A DNA stretch of 64,000 nucleotides, taken from contig CM063285.1 of NCBI GenBank assembly GCA_032173965.1, positions 25,145,660-25,209,659 on the forward strand, given 5' to 3'. Positions 34,338 through 46,825 of the stretch are shown here, piece by piece (position 1 is the stretch's first letter; every line of letters starts with the position of its first letter). The notes under the pieces are model-generated. The model ran no database searches and was not told the origin of the DNA. It was given only the letters and a program-made list of their open reading frames with translations. Both the position numbers and the translations under genes were made by a program. The stretch comes from Sitta carolinensis (Eukaryota; Chordata; Aves; Passeriformes; Sittidae).

Positions 34338-37300
34338 ATGTTGATATATATTTGCACACATCCATACATAAAGTTTATTTTTTCCAGGAATCTACTTTAT
34401 GTGTACCTTAATAGTTTTCTGTGCTCCTTAAGGCTATTACTGTGTGCTTCCCTACAGTTTCCTGCCAGCTTCTATGTTACACTTTATGTAAAATTCTCTG
34501 GGGAAACCAGTCAATTCTTTCATATGTGTCAGATGATGCCAGCTTTACAAGGTGTATTCAAAAGGGTGTTGGAGGTAATAAAATAATTAAACTATATTAC
34601 TTGGGTGTATTGTTTTCTCTCTCTATCCTCTAGATATCACTTCTAAACAATATAATACAAGATTAGGCAAACCATGTATTTCAGCAGAAAGGCCACTGCA
34701 TGGAAAGGTGCAGACCTTCAACCTGTTCATGACTGGACCATTGACCTTTCACAAGCCCCCTCTATTTTCTGGCTTTTTCCCTCCACCCAGGACTTACACA
34801 TGTCATTTCTGCTTAGCACACAACTAAGAACACCAGAGTTGTCATTTGCTATGCATACACTCAAATACTAGCAAAACCCTCATTAGAGAAATTTCAGTCT
34901 ATAAAACCCCCAGATTTTAAAAATCACAAGTTGCTGATTTTTACCTCATGTTAGTCACCTCATACCATCTTCTTGTTTGCTTTTTCTCTCACTTTTCCTG
35001 TCACTGTTTTTTCTGGCAACTCTCAGTGTATCTTCTTTTAAGTGCAAAACCTTTGGGAAGAATTAGAAGGGACTCATGGTTCCTTCTAAAGCACAGTACA
35101 AAATCTGCTGATTTAACCCTTTACCACTTTTCAAATGATTGTGTATGTGTTACCTTAACTGCTGGGGTATAGTACAATCTTCTTGCCACTTCTGAAGCTA
35201 TCTATGCTACTTAACACAGATGTTTGTTCCAAATCCCAAAATACCTCTTTAGTCAAGACTAGTTTTTGCTTAAGTTATGAGATGCAGATTTTAACAGCAG
35301 TCATTTGCTTAATACTATTTTTAAAAATTTCTGATAGTATTACTTATTGCTTCTTTTTGATCTCTAAATAAATAAAAACTTTGAAAAAGAGGATATCTAT
35401 GATGCTGTGTGAGCTGTTTAAAGACAAAACAAATGATATCTTGCAAAAGATATTGAAACAAATTGTAAAATTCTATAATCCTATAAATTAAAAAAAAAAA
35501 TCAGAAAGAAAAGTGCAAGACCGTTATGCAATAATAACTAGAAGAAAATATTGTATTATCCCTCCCCTCAAAAAAAGTGATGATGCTTGTTTGTGGGAGT
35601 TTTTCCCCCAATTTTGAATGCAAGCATGAGGTGATGACACAATATATAAAGAAATTAAATCTGGCAAAACCCAAATTACTCTTTCTAGTCTGAAAGCAAA
35701 TCTGAAAAAGCAGGAGAAGGACTTGTGGTCTAAGTTACCTCAGTAAATAATTTCCAAAACTAAAGCAAATAAATTCCAAATCCTATATACCAAGGTTTTT
35801 GTTTTGTTTTGTCTTTTAATTTAGAGAATTCAGATTCTAAGAAGTATGAGGATGTAAAACAAGGATGTAAGACCTTCATTTTACCCATATTTTCTCAAAG
35901 AGAGGGAGCATTATCTACAGCTCTGAGTATGGGACTGGAAGGTAAGGTCTTGAACTGAGGCAAAAGATTAGTATTCATATTTTGCAGAAGATAAATTTTC
36001 CCATTAAATATACAGACACTCATGTATACTAAATGTCACTAGGGATTAGCATAATATTTCTATTAGTAACGCTAGCTTATCTAACTGAGCGACACTCTGT
36101 AGTCAAGAGCAAAGCACTGGAAGGGTGAAAATGAGCCTAAGTGTTTCCAGGGTTGAGGAAGGAGAGTGACCATTTCCACTGGCAATTATTTAGCCTTAAC
36201 TGGATCTCCCATAAAAATTCTCTGTCCTTACATTACTGATTAACCTCCCTTCTTTTTGTGTATTTCAGTAATTTCTCCTTTTCTCCATCATGCTGATGGA
36301 CTCCACCAAATGAAATATGAAAAACTATTATTTTATTATGGAATCAAGGAAAACGGAAATTTTTGCCTTGACACTTGATTGCAAAAATAGCCCTTGTGTA
36401 TGTCAGATATACCTTTTTCAATGCAATATAAATTATAAATAATAAGCCCAGCATTTTATATTATTATTATTTTCTACTGTAACTGAGCAATTAAAAGAAA
36501 AAATCCTTACTTAAATGCTACATTAATAATTTAATTTTCATCTTTATCACAGTTGCAATAAATACAGTGGTTCCACATAGAGATCTTTAACAAAGCTCTT
36601 TATCCAAATATACAAATGATATATGAACAAAGTAGCTTAATATACACAATGGATCACAGAAGGATTACCCTGATGTTCTCTCTCTGAAGAGAATAGTGAA
36701 AAATTTTCTTTTGTAAGCAATGGGCTTTGTGTTGGAAAGATCTTTTCACAGAGAAGACCTGGGCTTGCGTGTTTTTTAATAATACTACCAGGCTGAAAAT
36801 TTTGGTTTGAGTCAATCATCATATTATAAAAGCACATTAACCTGAGTGAGAAAGGTTGAGACTAACCAGTTCAATACAGGAGGGAAACCAAAAGCAACAA
36901 AGCAAGACAAGGAGTCAGGACAGAAATAGATCAATCTTTAAAAAATGTCTCTGAAGTGAAAAATCCTGTTTGATCTCTGACTCAGATTTTTTGAGTCAAA
37001 TTTCATCTGACTGGATTTTATTTTTTCTAAATCATATAGATAAAAACATAGTGTCTATATACTGCTCTGTACTCTCACAACTGAAGCAGAATGGAGAACA
37101 GTGGTAAAAATACTGACAACCATAATTTTATCCTTGGATACATAGCACATATGCATATAGATAGAACTATCTCGCTGGAGATATATATCTCAAATAAAGT
37201 TTTTAGTTCATGCTTGGAGAACAAGAAGTAAAAAGAACACTTTATCATGACAGGAAACAAGAAGAAATGTACTGTGTTGAAATATGTTTCAGATAAATGT

Positions 37301-37430
37301 AATATTAATTATCATAGTTTATTAGACAGAGAAGTTTAAAACATGATAAGTTAGATGTCAGGAATACCCATAACAAAAAAACACTTAATGACAAAATAAA
37401 ATTAATTGATCAACGAATAGGTCCCATCCT
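34338..37430. other. AT-rich non-coding stretch
   Basis: No gene or known repeat was recognised. Confidence 0.55.
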
Positions 37431-37436
37431 TCTCCC

Positions 37437-37466
37437 TGATTTGACACATCCTTCTGTGTCAAATCA
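37437..37466. repeat. 12-bp inverted repeat (hairpin), 6-nt loop
   Basis: TGATTTGACACA (37437-37448) and TGTGTCAAATCA (37455-37466) are perfect reverse complements separated by tccttc. The right arm runs directly into the TCAAA repeat. Confidence 0.85.
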
Positions 37467-37491
37467 AATCAAATCAAATCTAATCAAATCA
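37459..37491. repeat. (TCAAA)n pentanucleotide microsatellite
   Basis: Four TCAAA units, one variant (TCTAA) and further TCAAA/TCA copies. It overlaps the right arm of the hairpin. Confidence 0.92.
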
Positions 37492-37499
37492 GAAAGAGG

Positions 37500-40039
37500 G
37501 TGAACTGAAATGATTTTTTAAATCATTCCTTCAAATTCCATGAACAATTCAGGGATGCAGATTTAAATAGTTTTGCAAGGCTATAGCAGCATAATGTAAC
37601 CAAACTGGGCTCCTTGTTCAGGTAGAAATTTGTGATTAGAGCTGACAAGATACCAGAATTTCCATTCTATGGGAAGTTGATGGGAAGGGCAGGGCAGGAA
37701 TATTCATTTTTGTAGCAGAAAAAATCCACTGGAAATTTTCTAACAACGAAGAATTTAATTTTATATAACTTAGCTTCATTTACAAAGCTTTCAAATAAAA
37801 TTGAACTCTGGTATTCCTGGGCTCCTTGTTCCTTACATATTCTTAGCAGGTTGATGAGGACCCAGAAGACCAGCAGACAGATTTTCCAGCCCTTAGCTCT
37901 GCAACTGGCAGTATGAGGAATATGACTAATTCACGCAGTGGATTAATCATGGAAATCCCTTTTAAGGAATAGAGACATTTAATTTTCATCAGACAATGAA
38001 CACTTGCATTGAATCAATGTTTTATGCATTATCATGAGCTCAGTAATGTGATGCCAGTCTGATGTTACACACCCTCCTGCCTTCCTTTCTCTATTTTTAT
38101 TTATTATTTCATGAAGACTTGTCCAAATAATGTATTTCATTTCTCAGCATAATCCAGTTATCTCAGTCAAAAGATTTTGTTCTTTCCACAATGGGAATAA
38201 CCCAATATATCATTTATTTAATGGCCTACCAAAACCTACCTTATTCAGCATTCAAAAGTATTATTTTGGTAGAAGTAGCTCATTATCAAACCTTTCCAAG
38301 AATTAATATTTCTATGTGATAGATGACCAGTCATAATCCTTAGATGTATTATTCCCAAAAAAACTTTTGTTCTATTTTTTCCTATGTTAACCTTCATGTT
38401 ACCTGTTTCACTTGACATCACCTCATCAAAAAATGCAGATAAACCGCATTTCCATTACTTACTTTTCTTGCTTTATCAGTGATTCAGATTGTCAGAAAGC
38501 TTTATTTTTGGTAATTCCCTTCCCCACTTCCTTCACAGAAATTATTAACAAGCAATCACTGGCCTTACACATATTTTCTTCCTACTGAAAATCGTTAACA
38601 GACACTACCTCTGTTTTTCATTCCTCATGTGTTTTTCTAGCAGAGTTGATTATGTTGAGACTGTCTGACAATTCTCTCAATGATACTACTTTAAACATCT
38701 CAACGGGCAAAACGTAGGTGTCTGCCACCATCCCACACCCATGTCTTCTCACCCCAACAACAAGAGCTCCTACCAGGGGCAATAGTCCCTTTAAGGATTA
38801 TTATTTGAACATTCCTTCTCTTTTTCTCAGACATTTTTACTGAACAACTTTCCATAAAATCATTACCATCTGCTGATGACTTCATTTTGATTCTGTTACA
38901 TTCTGAATATGCATAGGTTTACAGATCCTTATCATCTAGTCCAAAACATAAACAGAATTTGGCTGTAAGACCCCTGCTGTGCTCCCACTGAGGTAAAAAC
39001 TTTCTGTTGATGAACTTAGACTTGGGTGCAGAAAAAAAAAAGAAAAAAATAATTAAATAAATAATGGATTTTTTTTCTCTAGACTCTAAAATAAATATAG
39101 GCAAAATTTACTAAAAAAATCCTATGGCTAATTTGTGTTTCACATATCATAGCAAAAATGTTCAGGTACTTTTAATTCTAACTGTAAGTTTTCATTAAGT
39201 GCCTTAGGCTACAGCTTTGATCAGCATTCTTTCTATTTTTTTTTTTTTTAATTTTTTTTTATTTTTTTGGTCTTATTGCCACATTATATTGGTATTATAT
39301 ACAAGAAAAGTTAGCTGTTGCAAAATATTTGTCCAAAAAGCATAAAGCAGCTCCATATAGTGAAAGCAGATACACTCCTTGTTATAATGCTAAAACCATT
39401 TGTCACTCTCTGGGTAGCATTTCTGTGTTTAAGAAGGAATAATAGTAACCATATCTTAATAATAGTAACCATATCTTAATCCTATCAGTGCCAAGTGAAT
39501 TGTGTTACTGCGAGTAATGTGGATTTTTTTTGCTTTTTCCTTTTCTTCACATAGCCGAACTAATTACATTTGAAGTTCATAAAGTGTGTGAGAGGTGTGG
39601 AACAAATGTGTAATTATTTAATCAGAAAAAAAAAGGGTTATATTTAGAAATATGGATCCTTTTGAAATTTCTTTTAATTATTATACTGGGAGTCACACCG
39701 CAGATTCTGAGGATCATTCAGTTACTGTAAATTTCTCTAAGATGTAATTAAAGCCTGGTCCTTTAATTAGCAGAATATGGGTTAACTTTGGGAAAAAACA
39801 CTGAAGATTTGGTGCAGATACAGTGATCCAGGTCATGTACAGTAATCAGATCAGAAATGTCTGTGATGCCAGAACAAAAAGATAACTTTGCATTGTATGA
39901 ATTTTTGAATAAGAAAACTTGTATTTTTTATTTTTGAGTAGAATGTTCTGAAAATTTACAAAGTTTTATGGAATCAAAATTCTCAGAAGAGCAATGTTGC
40001 AACATCATCAAAGAACTGTCTGTTCCCTTTGCATTCCAG
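37500..40039. other. Non-coding stretch, possibly containing conserved non-coding sequence
   Basis: No gene or known repeat was recognised. 39690-39880 is repeat-free, has mixed composition, and carries TTAATTA-type homeodomain-like words (for example 'cctttaattagcag'). This would fit a conserved non-coding element, but conservation cannot be judged from one sequence. Confidence 0.35.
39441..39480. repeat. Perfect 20-bp tandem duplication
   Basis: aatagtaaccatatcttaat occurs twice in direct succession without a mismatch, indicating a recent slippage event or an assembly artefact. Confidence 0.95.
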
Positions 40040-40123
40040 TTGTGGACTTTGAACACAACTCACTAAACGTCCGTGTGTTTGTCCAGGTTCCTTTTCTAAA
40101 TAAATCTATGAAGCTTACATCCG
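40040..40123 (+). CDS. Candidate coding exon, 84 bp (unrecognised gene)
   Basis: A good acceptor (ctgttccctttgcattccag) and a near-consensus donor (TCCG|gtaagttg) bound an 84-bp segment. It is open in only one of its three frames: two bases, 27 codons, one base (phase 1 in, phase 1 out). The encoded peptide starts VDFEHNSLNVRVFVQVPF and has an NKS N-glycosylation-type sequon near its end. The alternating hydrophobic/polar pattern suggests beta strands. I do not recognise the family. Its end phase does not match the start phase needed for the candidate exon at 41105, so if both are real there must be an exon between them that I could not find. Confidence 0.38.
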
Positions 40124-41104
40124 GTAAGTTGATTTTGGTTTAGTTTTGTTGACTTGTTTTTCTCCTTCTAGCATTAATTGCACTGCATTTCTCAACAGCG
40201 AACTTCTTTATTGTACTTTGGAGAATACCAGTCCACAGTAATACTGAGTTTTAAGAGTGAAGCTGCTTTTCTGAGCCACAGAACTGGACACTTCTCTCTC
40301 TGCATGATGCAAGTCAAACTTTTACTAGTATTTTATATGTGTTTCAGTGATTCATAACTCAGTGTGAATCCCTGAATTCCTACATACCCCCCATTTCCAA
40401 TTTCTGTGTCACTTCAAAATTCTATATCTGGTGAGACATCTAAATGCTAAATATCATAACATCTAAATTATATTGTGGCGCATTCAAAATTGATTAAAGA
40501 GCTAAAGCTTCCCTACAGATTTTTGTCTCATAATTAAACTAATCTTGGGAGTTAAACTAACAGTAATCAAGCCTGAAATTTTTATCTAATTGTATCAAAA
40601 GTAATCTTCATTGCATTTTTTAATGTTCATATTTTGGGAGACTATCATACTCCACAGTAAAAATTTGTCTTTATTACATCCTCATATTCATAATGAAATC
40701 TCAAAAAATGAAAATCTCTGCTTTCAAGAACTTTGTACTCTATAAAATCTTGATTTTCTACATGTGGAAATGCTTCCAAAGGAATAATGCAAATTTAAGA
40801 CTGAATGAAAATAAAGTTTAAAAACTTCTAAGCATTCATAGTATTTCTGTAAGTTTTAAAATTTATTTTCCACTATTTTATTTCTGTGTTGGTTTAACCT
40901 CAGGTAAGCATATGTTTCATCTCATCTAAAAGAGTTTTTGCCCCAACAGCAAATGCCTTCCAAAAGGCTGACAGTGTTAAAGTGCTGATGTGCACAATCC
41001 ACGTACTGAAGTTCTCTGTATTCCAAAGTAATGACATAAAAACTATGGAAAATGTTTCAAAATATTTTGTTAATGTATGATAAAATAATTCTTTGTGTTT
41101 TTAG

Positions 41105-41287
41105 GTGTGGTTCTAATTTATACTATTCATATTTTTTCAACCCCAACAGTGCTTATCTTAGTAGGCCCACAATGACATCTTGTGGCTACTCTGTTGATGG
41201 CTCAATGATTAATAAAATAAATGTATCTACTGACTTTCAAGAATTTTTACACATGAACAGAAAAGTTATCCTCGATGAAGATCCTGT
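41105..41287 (+). CDS. Candidate coding exon, 183 bp (unrecognised gene)
   Basis: An acceptor (attctttgtgtttttag) and a strong donor (CCTGT|gtaagtc) bound 183 bp, exactly 61 codons' worth, open in one frame (phase 2 in, phase 2 out). The peptide begins CGSNLYYSYFFNPNSAYL, has a second cysteine (TSCGYSVDGS), an NVS sequon, and ends in charged FLHMNRKVILDEDP. Composition and splice signals are exon-like, and the open frame stops only one codon beyond the donor. No family is recognised. It could belong to the same transcript as 40040-40123. Confidence 0.4.
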
Positions 41288-41629
41288 GTAAGTCTTTTGC
41301 CTGTGTCGGGGGTGCCTGGTCTTTCTAATCCTTAGCAATCATTCCAGTAACTCCATTTTCCTGTCAGTGGAAAATTAACTAATAAACTTTTCATATAAAA
41401 AATCTGTGAAAGTGGCTACACTACACGGTGTAAGTGACAACTGAAGGTCTTCAGGCTAACAGAATGTGATAGTTGAGTTTAACTCTGCAACATTTGGAAG
41501 AAGGAACCAAACTTAAGGGAGTGATTTACTAAGTCAGGTCCAAAATAAATCCTTCTGCACAAATTTCAGAGAGTTCTGGTTTAGGTGGGGTTTTTTGTTG
41601 GGTTTTTTGTGGTTTTTTTTTTTGTTTTG

Positions 41630-41655
41630 TTTTTTTTTTTTTTTTTTTTTTTTTT
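41630..41655. repeat. Poly-T tract (T26) with G-interrupted T-rich lead
   Basis: Twenty-six T, preceded by TTTTTTG/GGTTTTTT-like runs from about 41590. Confidence 0.93.
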
Positions 41656-42361
41656 AAGCTGGATGGCCATTACATTGGTTAGCCAGCTGTAACTCTTTTT
41701 TAGGATCAGTCCTTAAATATTTTGAACAGGTATCTATTCTCATTCACTTCCCTTTCAGCAAGTACAAGTTACAATAAAGCTATGTAACAATTTTTATGTA
41801 ACCATGATTGTTATGCTATTTTTCTGCAGATTTATCTGACTTAAATGCTTTTGCCGCCTTGAATATTTCTTCAGTGGTTTCTTAATTTCAAGTGAACTCT
41901 TTCAGTGACAGCCATTGGTTTCCTTCCCCAGATATTTATTTTCTATTAATCTGGGAAAAGCACAGTGACCATGTCTTTTCCTGTCCTTTGCTAGCTCATA
42001 GCGTCTTAACTGAAGATTCCTGATAATAGTTGAGGATTCATTGCAAATGTTCATTTTAATATTTCCTTAGTTCATATTTAAACATTTGCAAGGCAGTTGT
42101 CTTCTTTTTAGATAGAACAGCAACTTTCTAATTTCACACTTTGCAGACTGATATCCCTTTACAAAAATTATTGTAATATAAATGTCTTCATTGTTCACTG
42201 TGGAATCCTCAGCAGCATAACTTGGAGTATTATTAGATTTCAAAGTTATTTTAACTTTTTTCTCTTATTTTTGAAAGACAATTTCATAAAGGTAATCCAG
42301 AGTCCTTTCCCTTTGAACTAGGTTGTAGTGTTTTATAAATACACATTTATACATATGCATG

Positions 42362-42407
42362 CACACATACACACACACACACTCATATATATACATATAT
42401 ATATATG
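42362..42407. repeat. Compound (CA)n / (TA)n microsatellite
   Basis: cacacatacacacacacaca is followed by catatatata and catatatatata runs. The Tyr/Cys/Val/Met-rich minus-strand frame over it is a repeat artefact. Confidence 0.92.
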
Positions 42408-42719
42408 AGCATGTATACATTTGAAGCCTCTGTTCTGGGAGGACTGTCAGGGAATTTTGGAAGATGGTCGCTGCCCATCCTTTATTAAAGCTATCATTAA
42501 TGCAGAAGTGCTTGATTTCCCTGAATGTTATGTGTGGCAAATCTGATTGAATGCTTACTTATTGCTCTTCACTGCTCACGGTTTCATACAGTGTTTTGGC
42601 TGAAGAAAGGGCTATGCAAAAAAGAAAAAAAAAAAACATTTGGGCTTAGGGGGAAACCATCATTTCGTTAAGGGGGAAAATAAAAGCATTATACCCTTCC
42701 AGAACAATGCAAAGTTCAG

Positions 42720-42857
42720 GGAAGGAGAGGAGCTGGCAATATGGATATGAGCTGGGGAGATCAGATTCATCAATGGTTGAACACTCTCACTGAAGGGGAT
42801 CAACATCAGACTTTAAATAGTATCATCAGTTGCATTAAGATTTTACAGAAGCATGAG
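42720..42857 (+). CDS. Possible exon, 5' UTR plus short coding part (unrecognised)
   Basis: An acceptor-like end (acaatgcaaagttcag) and a donor-like site (CATGAG|gtgaag) frame a segment with an ATG at 42741. The frame reads MDMSWGDQIHQWLNTLTEGD and continues as a helix-like, well-mixed peptide of about 40 residues up to the donor. The open frame runs on to 42942. There is no recognisable domain, and support is weak. Confidence 0.15.
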
Positions 42858-42944
42858 GTGAAGGATGAGACAGCAAAAGGATTTCACAAAAGGAGACTGC
42901 TAAAAGGCTGCACTACAGCAGTGAATAGCAGAAAGGAGGCATGA

Positions 42945-43357
42945 CGAGAACAGTGCTTCCTCAGCTATTGTCAGTGAGCATCGCTAAATATACCAACTAC
43001 ATAAAAGAGTGAGAAAGAGTGGAATCAATGGTGAACTCCCTAACTGCTCAAAAACCTATTGTGAGACCCAGGGTCTAGCTCTAACAAGGAATTGAACATC
43101 CTCTTATGGTAGGGAATTGAAGTTTTTCAAACTGCTGGTATGCAGTTAATGGATTCGAAATTAACAGTGTTAAGAATTACTTGCTGTTGTCAACCGTGTT
43201 GCATTGCCTCCTGATGTGCTTTTAACTGTAAAGTACAGGCCTGAAAACCTTCGGAAAAGAAACAAACCCTGCATGTATTTGTTATGGATTATCCCACTTG
43301 TACTAACAGCTACTGAGCTGGTCAGTAGTATATGCAACAATGCTATCAGATAGACAC
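42945..43357. other. Non-coding stretch
   Basis: No gene or repeat was recognised. Confidence 0.5.
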
Positions 43358-43575
43358 AAATCATAGAAACAGAATCCAATGAGTTGGAAGATCCTCTGGA
43401 GTTCTTCCAGTTAAGTTCTGCTGTAAATAAAGTCAAGTTGAAGGAGGTTGCTCCATTCTCAGTCTAAGGGTGGAGATTTTACAACCTTTCTAGGCAATCT
43501 TTGACAGGGTTTCCCCAGAGAAAGAAAAGAAATCTCACTGCCCCTGCAGTTAACCTAAATTTCTCAATTCTTTCT
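43358..43575 (-). mobile_element. CR1 LINE 3' end fragment, diverged
   Basis: On the plus strand 'aatcatagaaacagaatcca' followed by 'gagttggaagatcctctgga', then 'ctaggcaatctttgacagggtttcccca' and 'cctaaatttctc', follows the reverse-complement order of the CR1 3' UTR ('aatcatagaat...ggttggaagggacc...gcaacctgtgccagtgtctcacca...'). It is old and has small deletions. Confidence 0.7.
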
Positions 43576-46020
43576 ATTTCTGCAAAAATGTATTAGCTCC
43601 CAAGTCAATAAATGAAAAGTCATATCTGTTTCTTCACTAAATTACAGCTGCAGTATTTTTTGTTGATTTACTTAAACTGACATCCAGCTAGAATGAAAAT
43701 AGAGAAAAATTTGTCTAACTCTGCATTTGGAGATGCCTTAGACATCTGCTGGCAATCTTCACTCAGCCGTGTGCCAGAAGGTGCCACTCAGAGGTGTGAA
43801 TCCAGTTGCCTCAGGAACTTTGAAATTCAGGAAATGACCAGGGTTGTACCTTCATTCCCTAAGGACACTGATTCAATATGCACCAACATACAAAAAGGAA
43901 TTAATTTGGAATTGCCTGATTAGGCAGAAAAAGGCCACCTTTTGCTGAACAGACTTATCCAGCGATTTCAAACTACCCCACACAGCTGCCTTCTTGTCAT
44001 CCATGAGCAGGCAGAAGTACAGGGAGGTCTTGTGTTACAGTAGTTGTGCATATGTTGTTTTGTTTTGCTGGACAATAGATTGCCACTGTCAATTTGCTGT
44101 CAGTTAACATCAATCAACTCATTAGAAGCTCCTGACTTTCTCATCCAAGCTGCTCACAAGGCCTGGTGAAAGAGTGCAGGCAGTCCTGGGCTGGCATTCC
44201 CCCTCAGGAAACCAGAACTGGATCCAGGGAGTACTGTGCTGGTGAGGTGGTGAAGGTTGGAAGCAAGATTTAGATGAAGGTGTGATTTGAGTTACCCCTG
44301 CAATCATGAAAAACAGTATTGAAGAGAAAGGAAATAGTATGAAAAAGGGTTATTGTTACTGTGAAAGAGAAGGACTAGCACCATGTTTATTAAATGCCAA
44401 GGTAAACCTCATTTGGGTACGATTCATCCAAAGAGTGGGAAAAAGGGGAATAAAAGAAACATGGGATTTTCCTAATCATCAGACCATTTGTATGTCTTAA
44501 TATAGTGTTATGCATTTTCCTTGTGCTACATTTTGAATGTAGCCAAGAGTGTAGCTAAGAATATGAGTATCATATGCCTAAGCATGATGCTGTACACTGT
44601 TACAGCACATACCTGAGCAGGTACAGACCATTTCTGGCATGTGTCTGTTGTAGATAAATTTTTAATTCTTTTTAAAATTTTAGTTAAATAAGAAAAATCT
44701 TGAGATTAAGGGACACAACTTCAAGCCAACTCAATTTCTTTCCCAACCCCTGAAAAGGTTTCTTGCAAACCACACAGATTTCTAAGAGATTTCCAAAACT
44801 ACTGCAACCTCCACAGGAGGTTTCCCTGTATTCTAGAATTCGAAGGCTCTCTCCAGCCTTAAAATTGACATGTCCTTGAAAAGCAGTCATACTTTTATTT
44901 ATTGTAATTCAGGTCCTAATCAGATTCCACCATTCTTAATTATTTTAACCATTTCTGGAATCTTATCCAGGACGCAAACTTCCAAAAGAATTGTTATAAG
45001 ATATAGGATGGTGCAAACTTGATGGGAAAGGTAGGATTCCATAGCTTTCCCTTTCTTGTTATAAGGGAACCCATTGTGCCAATGACATACATAAACAGGG
45101 GAAACAGGGTAACACAGAGAAAAGCTGTCAGCTCATCGTCGATAAATCCAACAATTACTTCTTGGACTCCTCTTCCCCAGCAGTGGCATCTTGTGCTGTA
45201 AAAACAATAAAATCTAGCTAAGATTAATCTTGCTGACTCACTATCACATCAAAGAATAGGTTGCACTTGGGACACAATATATTGTTCTCACAGAATTACC
45301 TATGGGAATTCACTTATTTTCTATTGGTTCATTTTAATTTCTCAAGTTCAAACTATAAATTTCATATTAGGTCTTATCTGCTTCACTCCCCAGATATTTG
45401 ATATCAGAACCTAAACTCAACTTTTAATAGGAGAGAGTGAATAATAGAATTCATTAGGCTTTATTGCTATTATAAACTGCCCTGTGGTGCACAAACTATC
45501 CTTTTATTACTTTCTTGATTACAACAAAATTGCACTTGTCCGCTGCATCAAAGTTAATGACCCAAGAGTATGAATGGAGTTGCTAGCAGCTAATAATAGC
45601 GTCATTAAGGATGATGTGCAATTAAATACCTTCAATAATGTTTGTCCTACTATCAATAAAAATACTCTGCCATCTACTAAGAACTTCCATCATGAGAAGA
45701 ATTGCAGAAGTTGTATAGCAATGCATCTTTTTAGTAATAGAATTGGCTGGTACAGAACATGATTCAGAAGACAAAAAGCAACACTTTTAAAATCAAATGT
45801 ATAAAACAGAGCAATGATACACAGGCCTGAAAAAATATGAATACTAGTTGCTAAAATGACATTATGAATCCAAGCTTGAACGTGTAATTTATAAGGAACT
45901 TCAGAATAGAATACTGAAAAATATGTTTATGGGCTTAAAAAACATGAAAAGTATGCAGTGTTGTAGGGAAAAGAATAGAAAAACAAATGCAACATATCAA
46001 TCTATACAGCCTGACCTAAA
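43576..46020. other. Non-coding stretch, unassigned
   Basis: No known gene or repeat was recognised. The 76-codon frame at 43693-43923 (+) is well mixed in composition but has no recognisable domain. Confidence 0.45.
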
Positions 46021-46825
46021 CATACGGTGTTGGTTTATGACGGGAGTATGTCCCCAGCAACCAGATAAAACAATAAAACCAATAGAAATGTCATGATAAA
46101 GAAGCAATGTGTAATTATTAGATGCAGGAAGAGTAGGTCAAGAGTCACTGGTTTAGGATTCACAGCCTGTAAATTTTTGTCACATAATGGGTCATCAGCA
46201 CATGTACCAGACATTACACTTCCTGCCAGGTCTATCACCCCAGTACAAAATAGTAGCTCTGGGATTGTGTGGACATTAAAGAGCACAGTTGCCTGTCTTA
46301 GACACTGTTAAAGCCACAGAAAGTCTTTACATGAGACAAGCAGGGAGAGGCAGGATGGCAATAACTCCAGCCTGGGAGAGGTGAGATCTGGCTAGAGCAT
46401 CAGGGGAAATGTATCCAGAAAAAAATTCCCACTGTGGCATAATAGTAGTGAAATAATTGGTCATATGTATATCACCATTTAAACAAAGACCACTCCAAGT
46501 AATGGGACAGGTGGCATCTGTGACACGAATGACACCAAAAGCCTCCCTGAATATGCCTCTGTGGATTCCTGGAATTTGGACTCTAAATTAAGCCACCACA
46601 GCAGGAACTTGAGACAAGATAAAGGTGGTACTGGGTATTATCTCAGACCTAAGGAGAGGGTAACAAAGCTAGGGGAGAAGAATGTATCACCACTAATGGA
46701 CATAAAGAATGCATAATTTATGCACCACAAAGAATATGGAATTTATGGGCCACCAGGAAATGCAACTTAGCAACTGTGTTAAAATCAGCTCCAACTGGGT
46801 AAAAGGTAATTCTGGCAGGGGGAGA
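46021..46825 (+). pseudogene. Probable degraded ERV internal remnant upstream of the LTR
   Basis: About 800 bp directly upstream of an LTR is GC-richer than the flanks and reads as several protein-like but broken plus-strand frames (for example 46093-46311, then another frame from about 46500 to the LTR edge) with stops and frame changes between them. The stretch ends in a purine-rich run, GGCAGGGGGAGA (46814-46825), right where a polypurine tract should precede a 3' LTR. Position and coding-like texture suggest the 3' end of a retroviral internal region (env would be expected there), but I cannot align it to a named env family. The minus-strand frame at 46035-46286 is a shadow. The left boundary is a guess. 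Confidence 0.4.

Larger units (their letters stand above)
41288..42719. other. Non-coding stretch with poly-T and dinucleotide repeats
   Basis: Contains an interrupted T-rich block ending in T26 (41630-41655) and a CA/TA microsatellite (42362-42407). No gene was recognised. Confidence 0.55.

Noticed and set aside
40199..40317. Exon between the candidates at 40040 and 41105 (acceptor 'ctcaacag')
   Set aside because: In the phase needed to join the first candidate it hits a stop (TTT TAA) within 20 codons, and no GT donor is suitably placed before it.
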